Source: Bacillota bacterium (GTDB lineage Bacteria > Bacillota > Sulfobacillia > Sulfobacillales > Sulfobacillaceae). Taken from it: a stretch of 64,000 bases of DNA. Shown here piece by piece: positions 28,117-37,027 of this stretch. Both the position numbers and the translations under genes were made by a program. Under the pieces are notes generated by a model that was not told where the DNA came from, did no database searches, and worked only from the letters and a program-made list of their open reading frames with translations. The DNA lies in the NCBI GenBank assembly GCA_026627065.1, contig JAPNUO010000007.1:1-64000 (forward strand), in the 5' to 3' direction. How positions within the stretch are numbered: position 1 is the first letter of the stretch; every line of letters starts with the position of its first letter.

Positions 28117-29118
28117 GTGCCGGAATTACGCTATAATCCCGTGTTGCGCGACTGGACGATGGTGGCGAGCAACCGACAAGCCCGGCCCGACATGCCGAGT
28201 CAGGGCTGCCCCTTCTGCCCCGGGTCGGGGAAGGTGCCGGCCCAGTATGACGTCTACGTCTATGACAACGACTATCCCGTCTTGTCCCCGGATCCGGTCC
28301 CGCCGCCCCCCCCGGCTGCGGCCTTGTACCGGGTAGCCCCCGCGGTGGGGAAGTGCGAGGTCATTTTATACTCGTCGGATCACCAGGCTGCTTTGTCGCG
28401 GCTTACCCTGGCCCAGACCGAAGCCGTGGTGCGCACGTGGCGCGAGCGAAGCCTGGCCTTGGGCGCCGACCCGCACCACGAGTATCTCCTGATTTTCGAA
28501 AATCGGGGCCGCGAAGTGGGGGCGACGATCGCCCATCCGCACGGGCAACTGTACGCGCTGCCGTTTGTGCCCCGGAAGATTCGCACCGAACTGGAGGCCG
28601 CCGAAGCGCACCATTGGGCGACCGGGCGGTGCCTCCTGTGTGATGTGTCGGCCGCCGAACTCGCCGACGGGCGCCGAGTGCTCGCGGAAAACGCCCGGTT
28701 TCTCGCATACATTCCCTATTTTACCGATTTTCCCTACGGCGCCTGGATTAGTTCACGGGCCCATGTCCCCGATCTGCAGCATTTTACGCCCGACGACGTG
28801 ACGGCGCTGGCCGAGATCCTGCATCAGGTGGTGCGCGGCATGGATGCGCTCTATGACAAGGAGTTTCCGTATATGATGGTGCTGCACCAGTTGCCGTTGC
28901 ATCGGCCCGACGCCGCCCGCTATTACCATTTTCATCTCGAGTTTTACCCGCCCTTGCGGGACAAGAACAAGATCAAATTTTTAGCGTCCGCGGAAACGGG
29001 TGCTGAAGCCGCCGCCAATCCGGCGGCCGTGGAAGAGACGGCCGCGCGGCTCCGGGCGGCGATTGAGCGGGCGGCGCGGCGGGTGCCGGCGTTAGGCGAC
29101 CCAGGACGGATCCCGTAA
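28117..29118 (+). CDS. galT: Galactose-1-phosphate uridylyltransferase
   Basis: Leloir enzyme exchanging UDP between UDP-glucose and galactose-1-phosphate. The HIT-superfamily active site reads AHPHGQLYALPF (about residue 150; the His-Pro-His-Gly-Gln motif). The zinc-type Cys pair is in CPFCPGSG (about 30), and the second half carries HFHLEFYPPLR. The GTG at 28117 is preferred since AAAGGATG stands at normal distance; a GTG at 28108 would add three residues. The 120-base gap from the regulator shows no further gene. galK follows after 13 bases. Confidence 0.94.
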   Translation: MPELRYNPVLRDWTMVASNRQARPDMPSQGCPFCPGSGKVPAQYDVYVYDNDYPVLSPDPVPPPPPAAALYRVAPAVGKCEVILYSSDHQAALSRLTLAQTEAVVRTWRERSLALGADPHHEYLLIFENRGREVGATIAHPHGQLYALPFVPRKIRTELEAAEAHHWATGRCLLCDVSAAELADGRRVLAENARFLAYIPYFTDFPYGAWISSRAHVPDLQHFTPDDVTALAEILHQVVRGMDALYDKEFPYMMVLHQLPLHRPDAARYYHFHLEFYPPLRDKNKIKFLASAETGAEAAANPAAVEETAARLRAAIERAARRVPALGDPGRIP

Positions 29119-29131
29119 GGAGGCGAAGGCG

Positions 29132-30337
29132 ATGCGGCCCGCGTGGCTGGCGGAATTTCTGGCGTTTTCCCCCGGACCGGCAGAGGAAGTGCGGCTCTTT
29201 TTCGCGCCCGGCCGAGTCAATCTGTTGGGGGAGCATCTCGATTACAACGGGGGCACCGTGCTGCCGGCCGCCATTCAGGTGGGCACCTGGTGTGCGATCC
29301 GCCCGCGGGCCGAGCGACGCTGGCGGGTGGGGTCGCACACGGAATCCGCCGTCGTGGAGGCGGCGTGGCCGGCGATTCGCGTTCCGCGGGCCGCCCACGG
29401 CTTTGCCCAATATCCCTTTGGCGTGGTGGTCATGCTGGAAGCCGCGGGAATTGCGGTCCCGGGTGCCGACTGTTACTTTTGGGGCACGGTGCCCCAAGGC
29501 GCCGGGCTGTCCTCCTCCGCGTCGCTCGAAGTGGTGACGGCCTATGCGTTAACCGCGGTGGCGGGCCAGACCCCTGACCGGGTGACGCTGGCCCGGATTG
29601 CCCAGCAGGCCGAAAACGCATATGTCGGCGTGCCGTGTGGGCTCATGGATCAGTTGACCGTGGCGTTGGGCCAGGCCGGCCACGCGCTCTTAATCCCGCT
29701 GCCAACCTTGGCCGTGCGCGCGGTGCCCGTCCCCCACGCGCAGGATTGGGCGCTGGTGATCGTGGACAGCCGCAAGCCGCATCACCTGGTGGCCTCGCCC
29801 TATCGGCAGCGGCGGCAGGAATGTGAGGCAGCGCTGGCGCGCTTGCAGCAGGCCGGCTGGCCGATTCAGGCGCTGGCCGACATTGCGCCGGAGGCGTTGC
29901 CCCAGGCCCTGGCCATCGTCCGGGATCCCGTGCTCCAGCGCCGTGTGCGGCATGTCGTCAGCGAGCAGCAGCGCACCCTGCGTGCGGCGGAGGTCCTGGC
30001 GGCGGGCGATTTTGTCGCCTTTGGCCAGCTCATGAACGCCTCCCATCGATCGTTGCAAGCAGACTACGACGTCACCGGGCCGGAGCTGGATACGCTCGCC
30101 GAGGCGGCTTGGGCCGTACCGGGGTGCGTGGGCAGCCGCATGACGGGGGCCGGCTTTGGCGGGTCCACCATTGCCTGGGTCGCCCGCGACGCGGTGGACG
30201 CCTTTCAGGCCCAGGTGCGGGCGACGTATGCGGCGCGCTTTGGGCGCGAGCCGGGATTCTTGGTGGCAGAGCTCGGGGATGGGGTGCATGAAGTCGCGTG
30301 GACTAACGAGGAGGAGATCCCATGCGCGTCGTCGTGA
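29132..30337 (+). CDS. galK: Galactokinase
   Basis: Phosphorylates galactose with ATP (GHMP kinase family, 401 residues). It has the galactokinase signature GRVNLLGEHLDYNGG (about 28-42), the ATP-binding glycine/serine loop VPQGAGLSSSASLEV (about 128) and the C-terminal GHMP motif MTGAGFGGSTIAWV. SD AAGGAGG precedes the ATG. The last 16 bases overlap galE, so the two are probably coupled. Confidence 0.96.
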   Translation: MRPAWLAEFLAFSPGPAEEVRLFFAPGRVNLLGEHLDYNGGTVLPAAIQVGTWCAIRPRAERRWRVGSHTESAVVEAAWPAIRVPRAAHGFAQYPFGVVVMLEAAGIAVPGADCYFWGTVPQGAGLSSSASLEVVTAYALTAVAGQTPDRVTLARIAQQAENAYVGVPCGLMDQLTVALGQAGHALLIPLPTLAVRAVPVPHAQDWALVIVDSRKPHHLVASPYRQRRQECEAALARLQQAGWPIQALADIAPEALPQALAIVRDPVLQRRVRHVVSEQQRTLRAAEVLAAGDFVAFGQLMNASHRSLQADYDVTGPELDTLAEAAWAVPGCVGSRMTGAGFGGSTIAWVARDAVDAFQAQVRATYAARFGREPGFLVAELGDGVHEVAWTNEEEIPCASS

Positions 30338-31323
30338 CCGGCGGGGCCGGATATATTGGGAGTCATCTGGTGGCACGGTTGGTGGAGCAAGGGGACGAGG
30401 TGACGGTCGTAGACAATGGCCGCACGGGGCATCCCGAAGCGCTGGCGCCGTTTGCCGGTGTCGACTGGGTTGCGCTGGACGTGAGCGAGCGGGACGCGTT
30501 GGCGGCCCTGTTGCGCGCCCGGGGAATTCAGGCGGTGTATCATTTTGCCGCGTGGTCGCTGGTGGCGGAGAGCATGAGCGATCCGCTCCGTTATTATCGG
30601 AATAACGTGGCTGGCACCGAAGCCTTGTTGTCGGCAATGGTCGCGGCCGGCGTGCGCGACTGCATCTTTTCGTCGACGGCAGCGGTGTACGGGGCAGCCG
30701 GCCTGGAACCCCTGACGGAGGATCAGCCGTGCGCGCCGACGAATCCCTATGGCGAGACCAAGCTGGCCATCGAACGCATGCTGGCGTGGGCCTGGCGCGC
30801 GTATGGGATTCGCTCCGTGTCCCTGCGGTACTTTAATGCCGCGGGTGCCCATGATCGCTGGCCCATTGGCGAAGATCACCGGCCCGAAACGCACCTCTTG
30901 CCGACGCTGTTGGGCCATTTGGCCCGGGGGGAGGCGACGCCGGTCTCCGTCTACGGCACCGACTATCCCACGCCCGACGGGACCGCCATCCGCGACTACA
31001 TCCACGTGATGGACCTGGCCGAGGTTCATGTCCGCGCCTTGGCCTGGCTTCAAGACCAGGCGGGGGCGTATGCGTTTAACGTGGGCAGTGGATGCGGGTA
31101 TTCGGTGCGCGACGTAATCCGCACCGTGGAGCGGGTGACCGGGCGCACCTTGATCGTTCGCGAGGGCCCGCGGCGGCCGGGCGATCCGCCGCATTTGGTG
31201 GCGGCCATTGACGCCGCGGGGCGTGAACTCGGCTGGCGGCCGCAGCATTCGGATCTCGAATTCATTGTCGACACGGCGTGGGCGTGGCACCGGGCACATC
31301 CCCATGGCTATGACCCGGTTTGA
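30322..31323 (+). CDS. galE: UDP-glucose 4-epimerase
   Basis: An SDR-superfamily enzyme of 333 residues that interconverts UDP-galactose and UDP-glucose. Motifs: VTGGAGYIGSHL (NAD-binding start), FAAWSLVAESM, SSTAAVYG with the catalytic Ser, YGETKLAIE with the Tyr-x3-Lys pair, and LRYFNAAGAH. With galK and galT it completes the Leloir route to UDP-glucose and glucose-1-phosphate. Starts in the galK end with SD GAGGAGGAG. Confidence 0.96.
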   Translation: MRVVVTGGAGYIGSHLVARLVEQGDEVTVVDNGRTGHPEALAPFAGVDWVALDVSERDALAALLRARGIQAVYHFAAWSLVAESMSDPLRYYRNNVAGTEALLSAMVAAGVRDCIFSSTAAVYGAAGLEPLTEDQPCAPTNPYGETKLAIERMLAWAWRAYGIRSVSLRYFNAAGAHDRWPIGEDHRPETHLLPTLLGHLARGEATPVSVYGTDYPTPDGTAIRDYIHVMDLAEVHVRALAWLQDQAGAYAFNVGSGCGYSVRDVIRTVERVTGRTLIVREGPRRPGDPPHLVAAIDAAGRELGWRPQHSDLEFIVDTAWAWHRAHPHGYDPV

Positions 31324-31326
31324 AAT

Positions 31327-31373
31327 AGTGAACCATGACGCCTAGTGACAAGTTGCCGGCGTTCGTGGTTACT
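31327..31373. terminator. Bidirectional hairpin between galE and the GH2 gene
   Basis: AGTGAACCA (31327-31335) pairs with TGGTTACT (31366-31373) with one bulge, and ACGCC (31338-31342) with GGCGT (31358-31362). It sits between convergent genes and has no long T-run. Confidence 0.5.
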
Positions 31374-33063
31374 GAGGCGTCTCAAGGAGTTTTTTGACGA
31401 CCGCGTAGGCCACTTTGGGACGGCGGTAGCGGTCGACGATCCCTTTGACGTTGTAACCCAGCGGGCGCCGGCTCCGCCATTCGTCGCTGACGCGGCAATC
31501 AGCAAATTGCCAAAGAAAGAATCCCGCGACCTGATTTTTGAAAGCCGCCTCGATATCCTTTTGAAGAATAGAGGCTTGGCGATCTTCGGTACCTGCTACG
31601 CCCTCGGGATGCCGCTCCCCATAGACTCCATCCGCCCCCATCTCACTGATGATGACAGGTTTTTTCTGGGTTCCCTCTCCCGACCGGGCCCATTGTTTAG
31701 CCGCAGCAAACAGCTCTTCCGGATTTTCATCGGTGTACCAGCCGGGATAAAGGTTAAAAGAGGCGATGTCCACGAGATCCAGGCAGACGTCGCGATCTCG
31801 ATGATGCGTGGCATAGGTGACTGGCCGAGAAGGGTCGAGCGTTCGAATGAGATCAATCTGTGACGAGTAAAGGGAACGCGCTGCGAGGTTGTCGCTGGCG
31901 CATTCGTTGAAGATTCCCCAAATTACAATCGATGGATGATTGCGGTGCTGAACGACCATTTCTTCGGTACATGATGTAATTTGGGACTCAAACATGGGGT
32001 GCTGCATATGCTCCCAGCTAAAACCGCGCGCATGATGCTCTTCCCAGACCAAGAGGCCATTTTCGTCGCAAAGATCCAAAAAGCGTTCGTCGTTGGGGTA
32101 ATGGGAAGTGCGAATAGCGTTTGCCCCAAGGTCTTTGATGAGTTCGATGTCGCGAACCATTGCCGGATAGGGGACGGCGGCGCCGAAGTCGGCATAATCT
32201 TCGTGGCGATTGACTCCTTTAAGAACGACCGGTTCGCCATTAACTAAGACTCTTTCCTCATCGACCGCAATGTGCCGAAATCCCACGCGCTCAATGAGAT
32301 CGTCGAGAACGTGACCGGTTGCCGAAGATTTGATGCGGAGCACGAGAAAATATAGCGTGGGTGACGATGGGGACCAGGGACGGACGTTTTGGAAGCTGGC
32401 CGTGCCCTGGTAAACAAGACGGCGGGGATGCTTGGTGATTGCTTCTGGGGAATCTATGGGTCTTAGGTCGACCTTTTGATTGGCTAACTCTGCTTCGACG
32501 ATAATGTTGCTGTCTAGGTTCTCAAGACAGCAAAGGGTCACAGTGATTTCACCCCGCCAGTGCTCGTTCTCGGGATGCGCGCGCCAATAGACGGACTCAA
32601 TAAAAGAGGCAGGGATCCTTTCGACGGAAACAGGTCGGATCAATCCGCCATAAGTGTAGTAATCGTTGGGAATGTGCAAGGTGGAGTCGGTTGTAAAGCG
32701 ATTGTCAACGACTACCACAAGCTCATGGTCTCCGGCAGGGAGCTGGGGGGCAATCACCGCAAAGCTGGTGTAGGCGTTGTAATGTTTCATGAGGAACTGG
32801 CCATCGAGGTACACTTTTGCGGTATGGCTGACGCCGCCAAAAACGAAGCGCCAGTTGGCCTTGTCTGAGGTGTGAAATGGACGGCGGTAGGCGGCGAGCC
32901 CGCGGTAGCGGTGAAACTGGGGATGGCTTTCCCACACTCCAGGAACGGCAATACGGTAATGGTACTCCAAGGGCAGGGTGTCATCAACCATGGGCTCGAA
33001 GTCCCACAGGCCCTCCCAGTCTTCCATGGGGCGGACATCGTGAGTCCGAAACAAACGAATCAT
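31369..33063 (-). CDS. Glycoside hydrolase family 2, UidA-like (beta-glucuronidase/beta-galactosidase)
   Basis: A 564-residue GH2 enzyme with the short UidA layout: jelly roll (AVPGVWESHPQFHRYRG), Ig-like domain and TIM barrel with GVNRHEDYADFG, the acid/base Glu in IWGIFNECASD (about 395) and the nucleophile in VIISEMGADG (about 480). Size and motifs match beta-glucuronidases, but the galactoside setting makes a beta-galactosidase role possible; the specificity cannot be settled by reading. The ATG at 33063 follows AAAGGATG. It is convergent with galE and not in either galactoside operon. Confidence 0.88.
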   Translation of the reverse strand: MIRLFRTHDVRPMEDWEGLWDFEPMVDDTLPLEYHYRIAVPGVWESHPQFHRYRGLAAYRRPFHTSDKANWRFVFGGVSHTAKVYLDGQFLMKHYNAYTSFAVIAPQLPAGDHELVVVVDNRFTTDSTLHIPNDYYTYGGLIRPVSVERIPASFIESVYWRAHPENEHWRGEITVTLCCLENLDSNIIVEAELANQKVDLRPIDSPEAITKHPRRLVYQGTASFQNVRPWSPSSPTLYFLVLRIKSSATGHVLDDLIERVGFRHIAVDEERVLVNGEPVVLKGVNRHEDYADFGAAVPYPAMVRDIELIKDLGANAIRTSHYPNDERFLDLCDENGLLVWEEHHARGFSWEHMQHPMFESQITSCTEEMVVQHRNHPSIVIWGIFNECASDNLAARSLYSSQIDLIRTLDPSRPVTYATHHRDRDVCLDLVDIASFNLYPGWYTDENPEELFAAAKQWARSGEGTQKKPVIISEMGADGVYGERHPEGVAGTEDRQASILQKDIEAAFKNQVAGFFLWQFADCRVSDEWRSRRPLGYNVKGIVDRYRRPKVAYAVVKKLLETPQ

Positions 33064-33439
33064 GCGATCACATCCTTTATAAAGACTAAAGGGATTCTTC
33101 TCTCGCGGACATTGCGGCAATGGGGGAATCATGAGACGCTTGCTTTTTACGACAACATCGGGTCCTCTCCCATTTTACCGGCTGCCGTCCGCTGTTGACA
33201 TGACTGGGGGAATTTCCTGCGAAAAATTTCGGATGCGTGCGTCTCGTAGCATATGGAGGGATGATTGTCCCGGCTCGGGTGAGATGGAGAGAGGAAGAAA
33301 TGTTCGAGAAGCTATATGATGGAACCGGAATGGATCTTCCGTCGCCTTTGTTTGACGGCTGCTCGGAATCCATCTGGCGGCGGCCATCCTTAGGGCCTTT
33401 TCCCTAATGAAAGCGTCCTGTAGAGTTGTGATGTTGGCG
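33064..33439. other. Intergenic region upstream of GH2 and IS110
   Basis: No gene is recognised. The part nearest 33063 should hold the minus-strand promoter of the GH2 gene, but I see no convincing -35/-10 pair. A TTGACA at 33194-33199 on the plus strand has no matching -10 box. Confidence 0.4.
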
Positions 33440-33467
33440 GACGTTGACAGTTGAAGAAAAAAATCCC

Positions 33468-33508
33468 CCTTTGGTACGGTGGTCGTGTACAAAAACACCC
33501 ACCAAAGG
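33468..33508 (+). promoter_or_regulatory. Leader hairpin masking the transposase SD
   Basis: CCTTTGGT (33468-33475) pairs with ACCAAAGG (33501-33508), with an inner GTGT/ACAC stem. The 3' arm includes most of the SD AAAGGAGG (33504-33511) of the transposase, so the fold would limit its translation, especially in read-through transcripts. Confidence 0.55.
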
Positions 33509-33519
33509 AGGACCTTCAG

Positions 33520-34767
33520 ATGCATTCTAGCTCAATGATTGATGCACGTAAAGCCGCGGTCCATGATGCGGTGATTGGGGGGATCGATGTGGCCCAAGGC
33601 TGGCATTACATCCAGTGGTTGTTCCCGAATGGATTGTCTGCGGGGAAACCGATGCGGTTCGCGAATAGTCGCCCGGGATTCGAGTCGCTGTGGGCCCACC
33701 GGCCCGCTGGCACTCGCTTCGTGATTGGGATCGAGTCCACGGGCAGCTATTGGCTGCCATTGGCCCATTGGCTCCGCCAACAGCCCGGCGTGACCGTCGT
33801 GTTGGTCAATCCGTTGCACACCCATAAACTCAAAGAAGTCGATGACCGGACGCCCTCGAAACACGACGCCAAGGATGCAGGGATTATTGCCCGGGCGGTC
33901 GCCGAAGGGCGGTACCTGCCCTGGGCACCGCGTGAGGGCGTCTGGAGCGAGCTGGCCACCTTGGCTGTCACCCGGCGCCAGCAAAAGGCCGACATCGTGC
34001 GCTGGCAGAATCGCATTCAGGGGTGGCTGGATGTGTATGCCCCGGAATTTCGGCAGGTGTTTAAAGCGTGGGATGGTCTGGCGGCCTTATGGGTGCTCGA
34101 TACCGTGCCCTTCCCGGCGGACGTGGTGGCCTATCCCTTTGAGGACTTGGTGGCCGGGTTGCTCACGGCATCCCACCATCGGGTGGGCCGGAAACGGGCG
34201 ACCGCCTTGGTGGCGGCGTCGCGCGAGTCCATTGGGGTGCCGGGGCACGCGAGTGCTCGCGCCCAGTTAGCGGCCTACTTAGGGCATTGGCGTGCGGCCC
34301 GCGCCGCGCTCGCGGCCACCGAAGCGGCGCAGCAGGCCTTACTGGCTTCGGTGGCCGGGGCCGACGCTTTGCGGGCGATTCCCGGGTTTGGTCCCGTAGT
34401 GGTCGCGACCCTGCTCGGTGCATGGGGGAACTTGGCGGACTATGCCCATCCTCAGCAGGTGGTCCGCATGGCGGGACTCCATGGGGTCTCGAATGCCTCC
34501 GGCAAATCCCAGGGGAAAACCCATCTCGCCAAGCGCGGGCGGCCGCAAGCCCGGCAGGGGTGGTCTCAGGCAGCCCTGGGGGCGATCGCTCACGAAGGTC
34601 CGGCACGGGCCCGCTATCGGGCACTGCGCGAGCGCCTGGCCCCCAAAGCGGCGTTGATCGCCCTGGCGTGTAAACTCTTACGGATCGCGTGGGCCTGTAT
34701 GCGACATCAGACCGCGTACGATGCGCGACGGGCTTTTGCGCGACCCACGACCGCTCCCGCAGCATAA
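33520..34767 (+). CDS. IS110-family transposase (DEDD recombinase)
   Basis: A 415-residue RNA-guided recombinase. The RuvC-like N-terminal domain has the acidic residues in GGIDVAQGWHY, GIESTGSYW and KHDAKDAGIIAR. The C-terminal Transposase_20 domain has AIPGFGPVVVATLL and the catalytic serine region NASGKSQGKTHLAKRG. ATG 33520 follows AAAGGAGG; the frame open upstream (33451) lies in the leader hairpin. The gene appears intact and potentially active. Members form a synaptic complex with a structured RNA from the element's non-coding end. Confidence 0.93.
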   Translation: MHSSSMIDARKAAVHDAVIGGIDVAQGWHYIQWLFPNGLSAGKPMRFANSRPGFESLWAHRPAGTRFVIGIESTGSYWLPLAHWLRQQPGVTVVLVNPLHTHKLKEVDDRTPSKHDAKDAGIIARAVAEGRYLPWAPREGVWSELATLAVTRRQQKADIVRWQNRIQGWLDVYAPEFRQVFKAWDGLAALWVLDTVPFPADVVAYPFEDLVAGLLTASHHRVGRKRATALVAASRESIGVPGHASARAQLAAYLGHWRAARAALAATEAAQQALLASVAGADALRAIPGFGPVVVATLLGAWGNLADYAHPQQVVRMAGLHGVSNASGKSQGKTHLAKRGRPQARQGWSQAALGAIAHEGPARARYRALRERLAPKAALIALACKLLRIAWACMRHQTAYDARRAFARPTTAPAA

Positions 34768-34769
34768 GG

Positions 34770-35000
34770 GGCGGAAAGATCCCGGGACGTCTGGGACGAG
34801 GGAGAGGATTCGCTCCATTCGGGCGTGTGTTCGCTCTTTCGTACGGAGCAACATGAGACCCTGCACGAAAGAATCTGCTCCCCTCGTCTGCCCATGAACT
34901 GACTGCATCCTGAACACAGGACGAGGCGGGCAGAGACCCTGCAACTGTATGGGTAGGCTTCGGGAGGTCGTTCATCAGCAGACGGTCGCAGAGGTCCCGG
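34770..35000 (+). ncRNA. Candidate bridge-RNA region of the IS110 element
   Basis: The non-coding 3' part carries inverted repeats: CTGCCC (about 34900) with GGGCAG (about 34930) enclosing a TCCTG-AACA-CAGGA hairpin, and further complementary stretches. IS110 elements encode a bridge RNA with target- and donor-binding loops in a non-coding end, on the 3' side for IS1111-type members. The assignment is by position and apparent folding only; loops were not matched to target sequence. Confidence 0.3.
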
Positions 35001-35063
35001 GATTGACAAAAAACTATGAGAACCAGAGGATTTACACAAAAAACTAAGGTAGGAGCAAAAGCA

Positions 35064-36212
35064 ATGCGCGTGGCCTCCATGGAACTCTTCTTGGTGCCCC
35101 CCCGCTGGCTGTTCTTGAAAATGACGACGGACGACGGGCTGGTCGGGTGGGGCGAGCCCATTGTCGAAGGGCATGCCGAAACCGTGAAAGCGGCGGTTCA
35201 AGAAGCGGCCGATTACGTGATCGGCCGGGATCCGGACGATATTGAAGATATTTGGCAAACCTTATATCGCGCCCGCTTTTACCGGGGCGGACCCGTTTTC
35301 ATGAGTGCGATCGCCGGCATCGATCAAGCGCTTTGGGATATCAAAGGGAAGCGCTACAACCTTCCCGTATATCAGTGCCTCGGCGGACGAGTGCGCCATC
35401 GAGTCCGGGTCTATGCCTGGATCGGCGGTGACCGTCCTCAGGATGTGGGCACGGCCGCCCGCGAACGTGTGGCCCAGGGCTACACAGCCGTCAAAATGAA
35501 TGCGACGGAAGAACTCCATTACATCGATACGCCGGCCAAGCTCGATGCCGTCGTCGAGCGGGTGGCGGCGGTGCGCGACGCAGTCGGACGGGCGTGTGGG
35601 GTTGCCGTGGATTTTCACGGGCGCGTTCACAAAGCGATGGCCAAAGTCTTAGCACGGGAGCTTGAACCTTTCCAGCTGATGTTCATCGAGGAACCCGTGC
35701 TGCCGGAACAAGATGACGCGCTCAGGGAAATTGCCCGCCACACCACCATCCCCATTGCCACCGGCGAACGTCGGTATTCACGCTGGGATTTCCGCTCCTT
35801 GTTGGAGGCGGGCTACGTGGACGTGGTGCAACCCGATTTATCCCATGCCGGCGGGATTACCGAGGTGCGGAAGATTGCCGCCATGGCCGAGAGCTACGAT
35901 GTGGCGGTCGCCCCGCATTGTCCGCTGGGCCCCATTGCCTTGGCTGCGTGCCTGCAGGTGGACGCCGTCGCGCCCAATGTCTTCATTCAAGAACAGAGCT
36001 TGGGCATTCACTACAACCAGGGCAACGATCTGTTGGACTATCTCGCCAACCCGCAAGTGTTTAAAATGGAGGACGGATTTCTTCTCCTGCCCGAGGGGCC
36101 AGGACTGGGTATAGAGATCAACGAAGACTCTGTTCGCCGCGCAGCGCAGCGAGGACATCGGTGGCGCAATCCCGTGTGGCGAAATGACGATGGGACGGTG
36201 GCAGAATGGTGA
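35064..36212 (+). CDS. dgoD: D-galactonate dehydratase
   Basis: An enolase-superfamily enzyme converting D-galactonate to 2-keto-3-deoxygalactonate (382 residues, exactly the family size). Motifs: GWGEPIVEGHAETV at residue 27, the GIDQALWDIKGK helix, VDFHGRVHKAMA with the metal-ligand Asp, FIEEPVLPE (Glu ligand), ATGERRYSRWDF (third Glu), QPDLSHAGGITEVRKIA and APHCPLGPIALAA with the catalytic His. The ATG 35064 has AGGTAGGAG upstream. It lies just after the IS110 element and overlaps the next gene by seven bases. It points to an oxidative route for galactose beside Leloir. Confidence 0.95.
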   Translation: MRVASMELFLVPPRWLFLKMTTDDGLVGWGEPIVEGHAETVKAAVQEAADYVIGRDPDDIEDIWQTLYRARFYRGGPVFMSAIAGIDQALWDIKGKRYNLPVYQCLGGRVRHRVRVYAWIGGDRPQDVGTAARERVAQGYTAVKMNATEELHYIDTPAKLDAVVERVAAVRDAVGRACGVAVDFHGRVHKAMAKVLARELEPFQLMFIEEPVLPEQDDALREIARHTTIPIATGERRYSRWDFRSLLEAGYVDVVQPDLSHAGGITEVRKIAAMAESYDVAVAPHCPLGPIALAACLQVDAVAPNVFIQEQSLGIHYNQGNDLLDYLANPQVFKMEDGFLLLPEGPGLGIEINEDSVRRAAQRGHRWRNPVWRNDDGTVAEW

Positions 36213-36982
36213 AGCTGACGTGGGTAGGACAAGCAGGATTTGTGTTGGAGAGCGGGTCCTCGCGAATTGCCGTGGATCTTTTCCTGACGCCGACTGAGGG
36301 AGCACGGCCTCCCGAGTGGCGCCCAGAGGACGTGCCTAGGCTTGATGCCCTTTTGGTGACGCACGAGCACTTGGATCACTTTGATCGCCCCCTCATTCAA
36401 GCGCTAAGGCAACGCCAACCTCAACTGAAAGTGGTGGTGCCGGCGCCCATCCAACGCGAGGCCTTAAGTTTAGGATTGCCGGACGAGGCGGTTCTCACGG
36501 CGGTGCCATTGCGCCCCATAGTCCTGGGATCCTTTACGGTAACGCCCGTCTTAAGCTGTCATGCCGTGTCGTTTCGGGACGGCTATGGCCTTGGCGATCC
36601 TCCCGGGCGGTTTCTTGGCTATGCGATGAAGGCGGGGAACCTCACCTTTTACCATTCCGGCGATACCGTGATCTACGACTCCATGATCGACACCTTGCGC
36701 AGCCAAGAGGTGGATGTGGCGCTCCTGCCCATCAATGGGCGCGACTATTTTCGCGAGTCGCAGGATATTGTTGGCAATTTGACGGCCGAAGAGGCGGTGG
36801 AATTAGCGCACGCCATCGGCGCCAAAGTGTTGGTGCCGATGCACTACGATGCCTTTCAGCGCAATCCCGGCGATCCGGCAGCAGCGGTCCGTTATGCTCG
36901 CGCGCGGTATCCCGACCTGCACACGCTGGTGCTGGGCTACCGCGCCCCGTGGGCGTTCGAAGACACGCCTGCTGCCCCTTAA
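36206..36982 (+). CDS. UlaG-like metallo-beta-lactamase-fold hydrolase
   Basis: A 258-residue metallo-hydrolase. The metal motif HEHLDHFD (about residue 52) is the His-x-His-x-Asp-His pattern. Later ligands are HSGDTVIYD (about 152) and VPMHYDAF (final His, about 213). The closest described group is L-ascorbate-6-phosphate lactonase UlaG and relatives. Since it overlaps dgoD by seven bases and is co-transcribed, a lactonase opening galactono-lactone to galactonate is a reasonable inference but unproved. Confidence 0.82.
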   Translation: MVKLTWVGQAGFVLESGSSRIAVDLFLTPTEGARPPEWRPEDVPRLDALLVTHEHLDHFDRPLIQALRQRQPQLKVVVPAPIQREALSLGLPDEAVLTAVPLRPIVLGSFTVTPVLSCHAVSFRDGYGLGDPPGRFLGYAMKAGNLTFYHSGDTVIYDSMIDTLRSQEVDVALLPINGRDYFRESQDIVGNLTAEEAVELAHAIGAKVLVPMHYDAFQRNPGDPAAAVRYARARYPDLHTLVLGYRAPWAFEDTPAAP

Positions 36983-36990
36983 TTACGGAG

Positions 36991-37021
36991 AAAAAATCCC
37001 CCGGGTCTTGGGGCCCGGGGG
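36991..37021 (-). terminator. Rho-independent terminator of the aldo/keto reductase gene
   Basis: CCCCCGGG (36998-37005) and CCCGGGGG (37014-37021) form a stem, followed on the minus strand by six T (36996-36991). The hairpin may also halt transcripts from the plus side. Confidence 0.85.
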
Positions 37022-37027
37022 ATGGGA

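Larger units (their letters stand above)
33440..35010 (+). mobile_element. Complete IS110-family insertion sequence (ends approximate)
   Basis: It contains an intact 415-codon transposase, a short 5' leader of about 80 bases and a non-coding 3' part of about 240 bases. This arrangement (longer non-coding segment after the gene) fits the IS1111 subgroup. Exact ends cannot be read: IS110 elements lack classical terminal inverted repeats and target duplications. An 11-base repeat ACAAAAAACTA at 35006-35016 and 35036-35046 lies at the right margin. It separates the GH2 gene from dgoD. Confidence 0.7.

Noticed and set aside
33194-33236. TTGACA as a promoter upstream of IS110
   Set aside because: No acceptable -10 box occurs 16-18 bases downstream.
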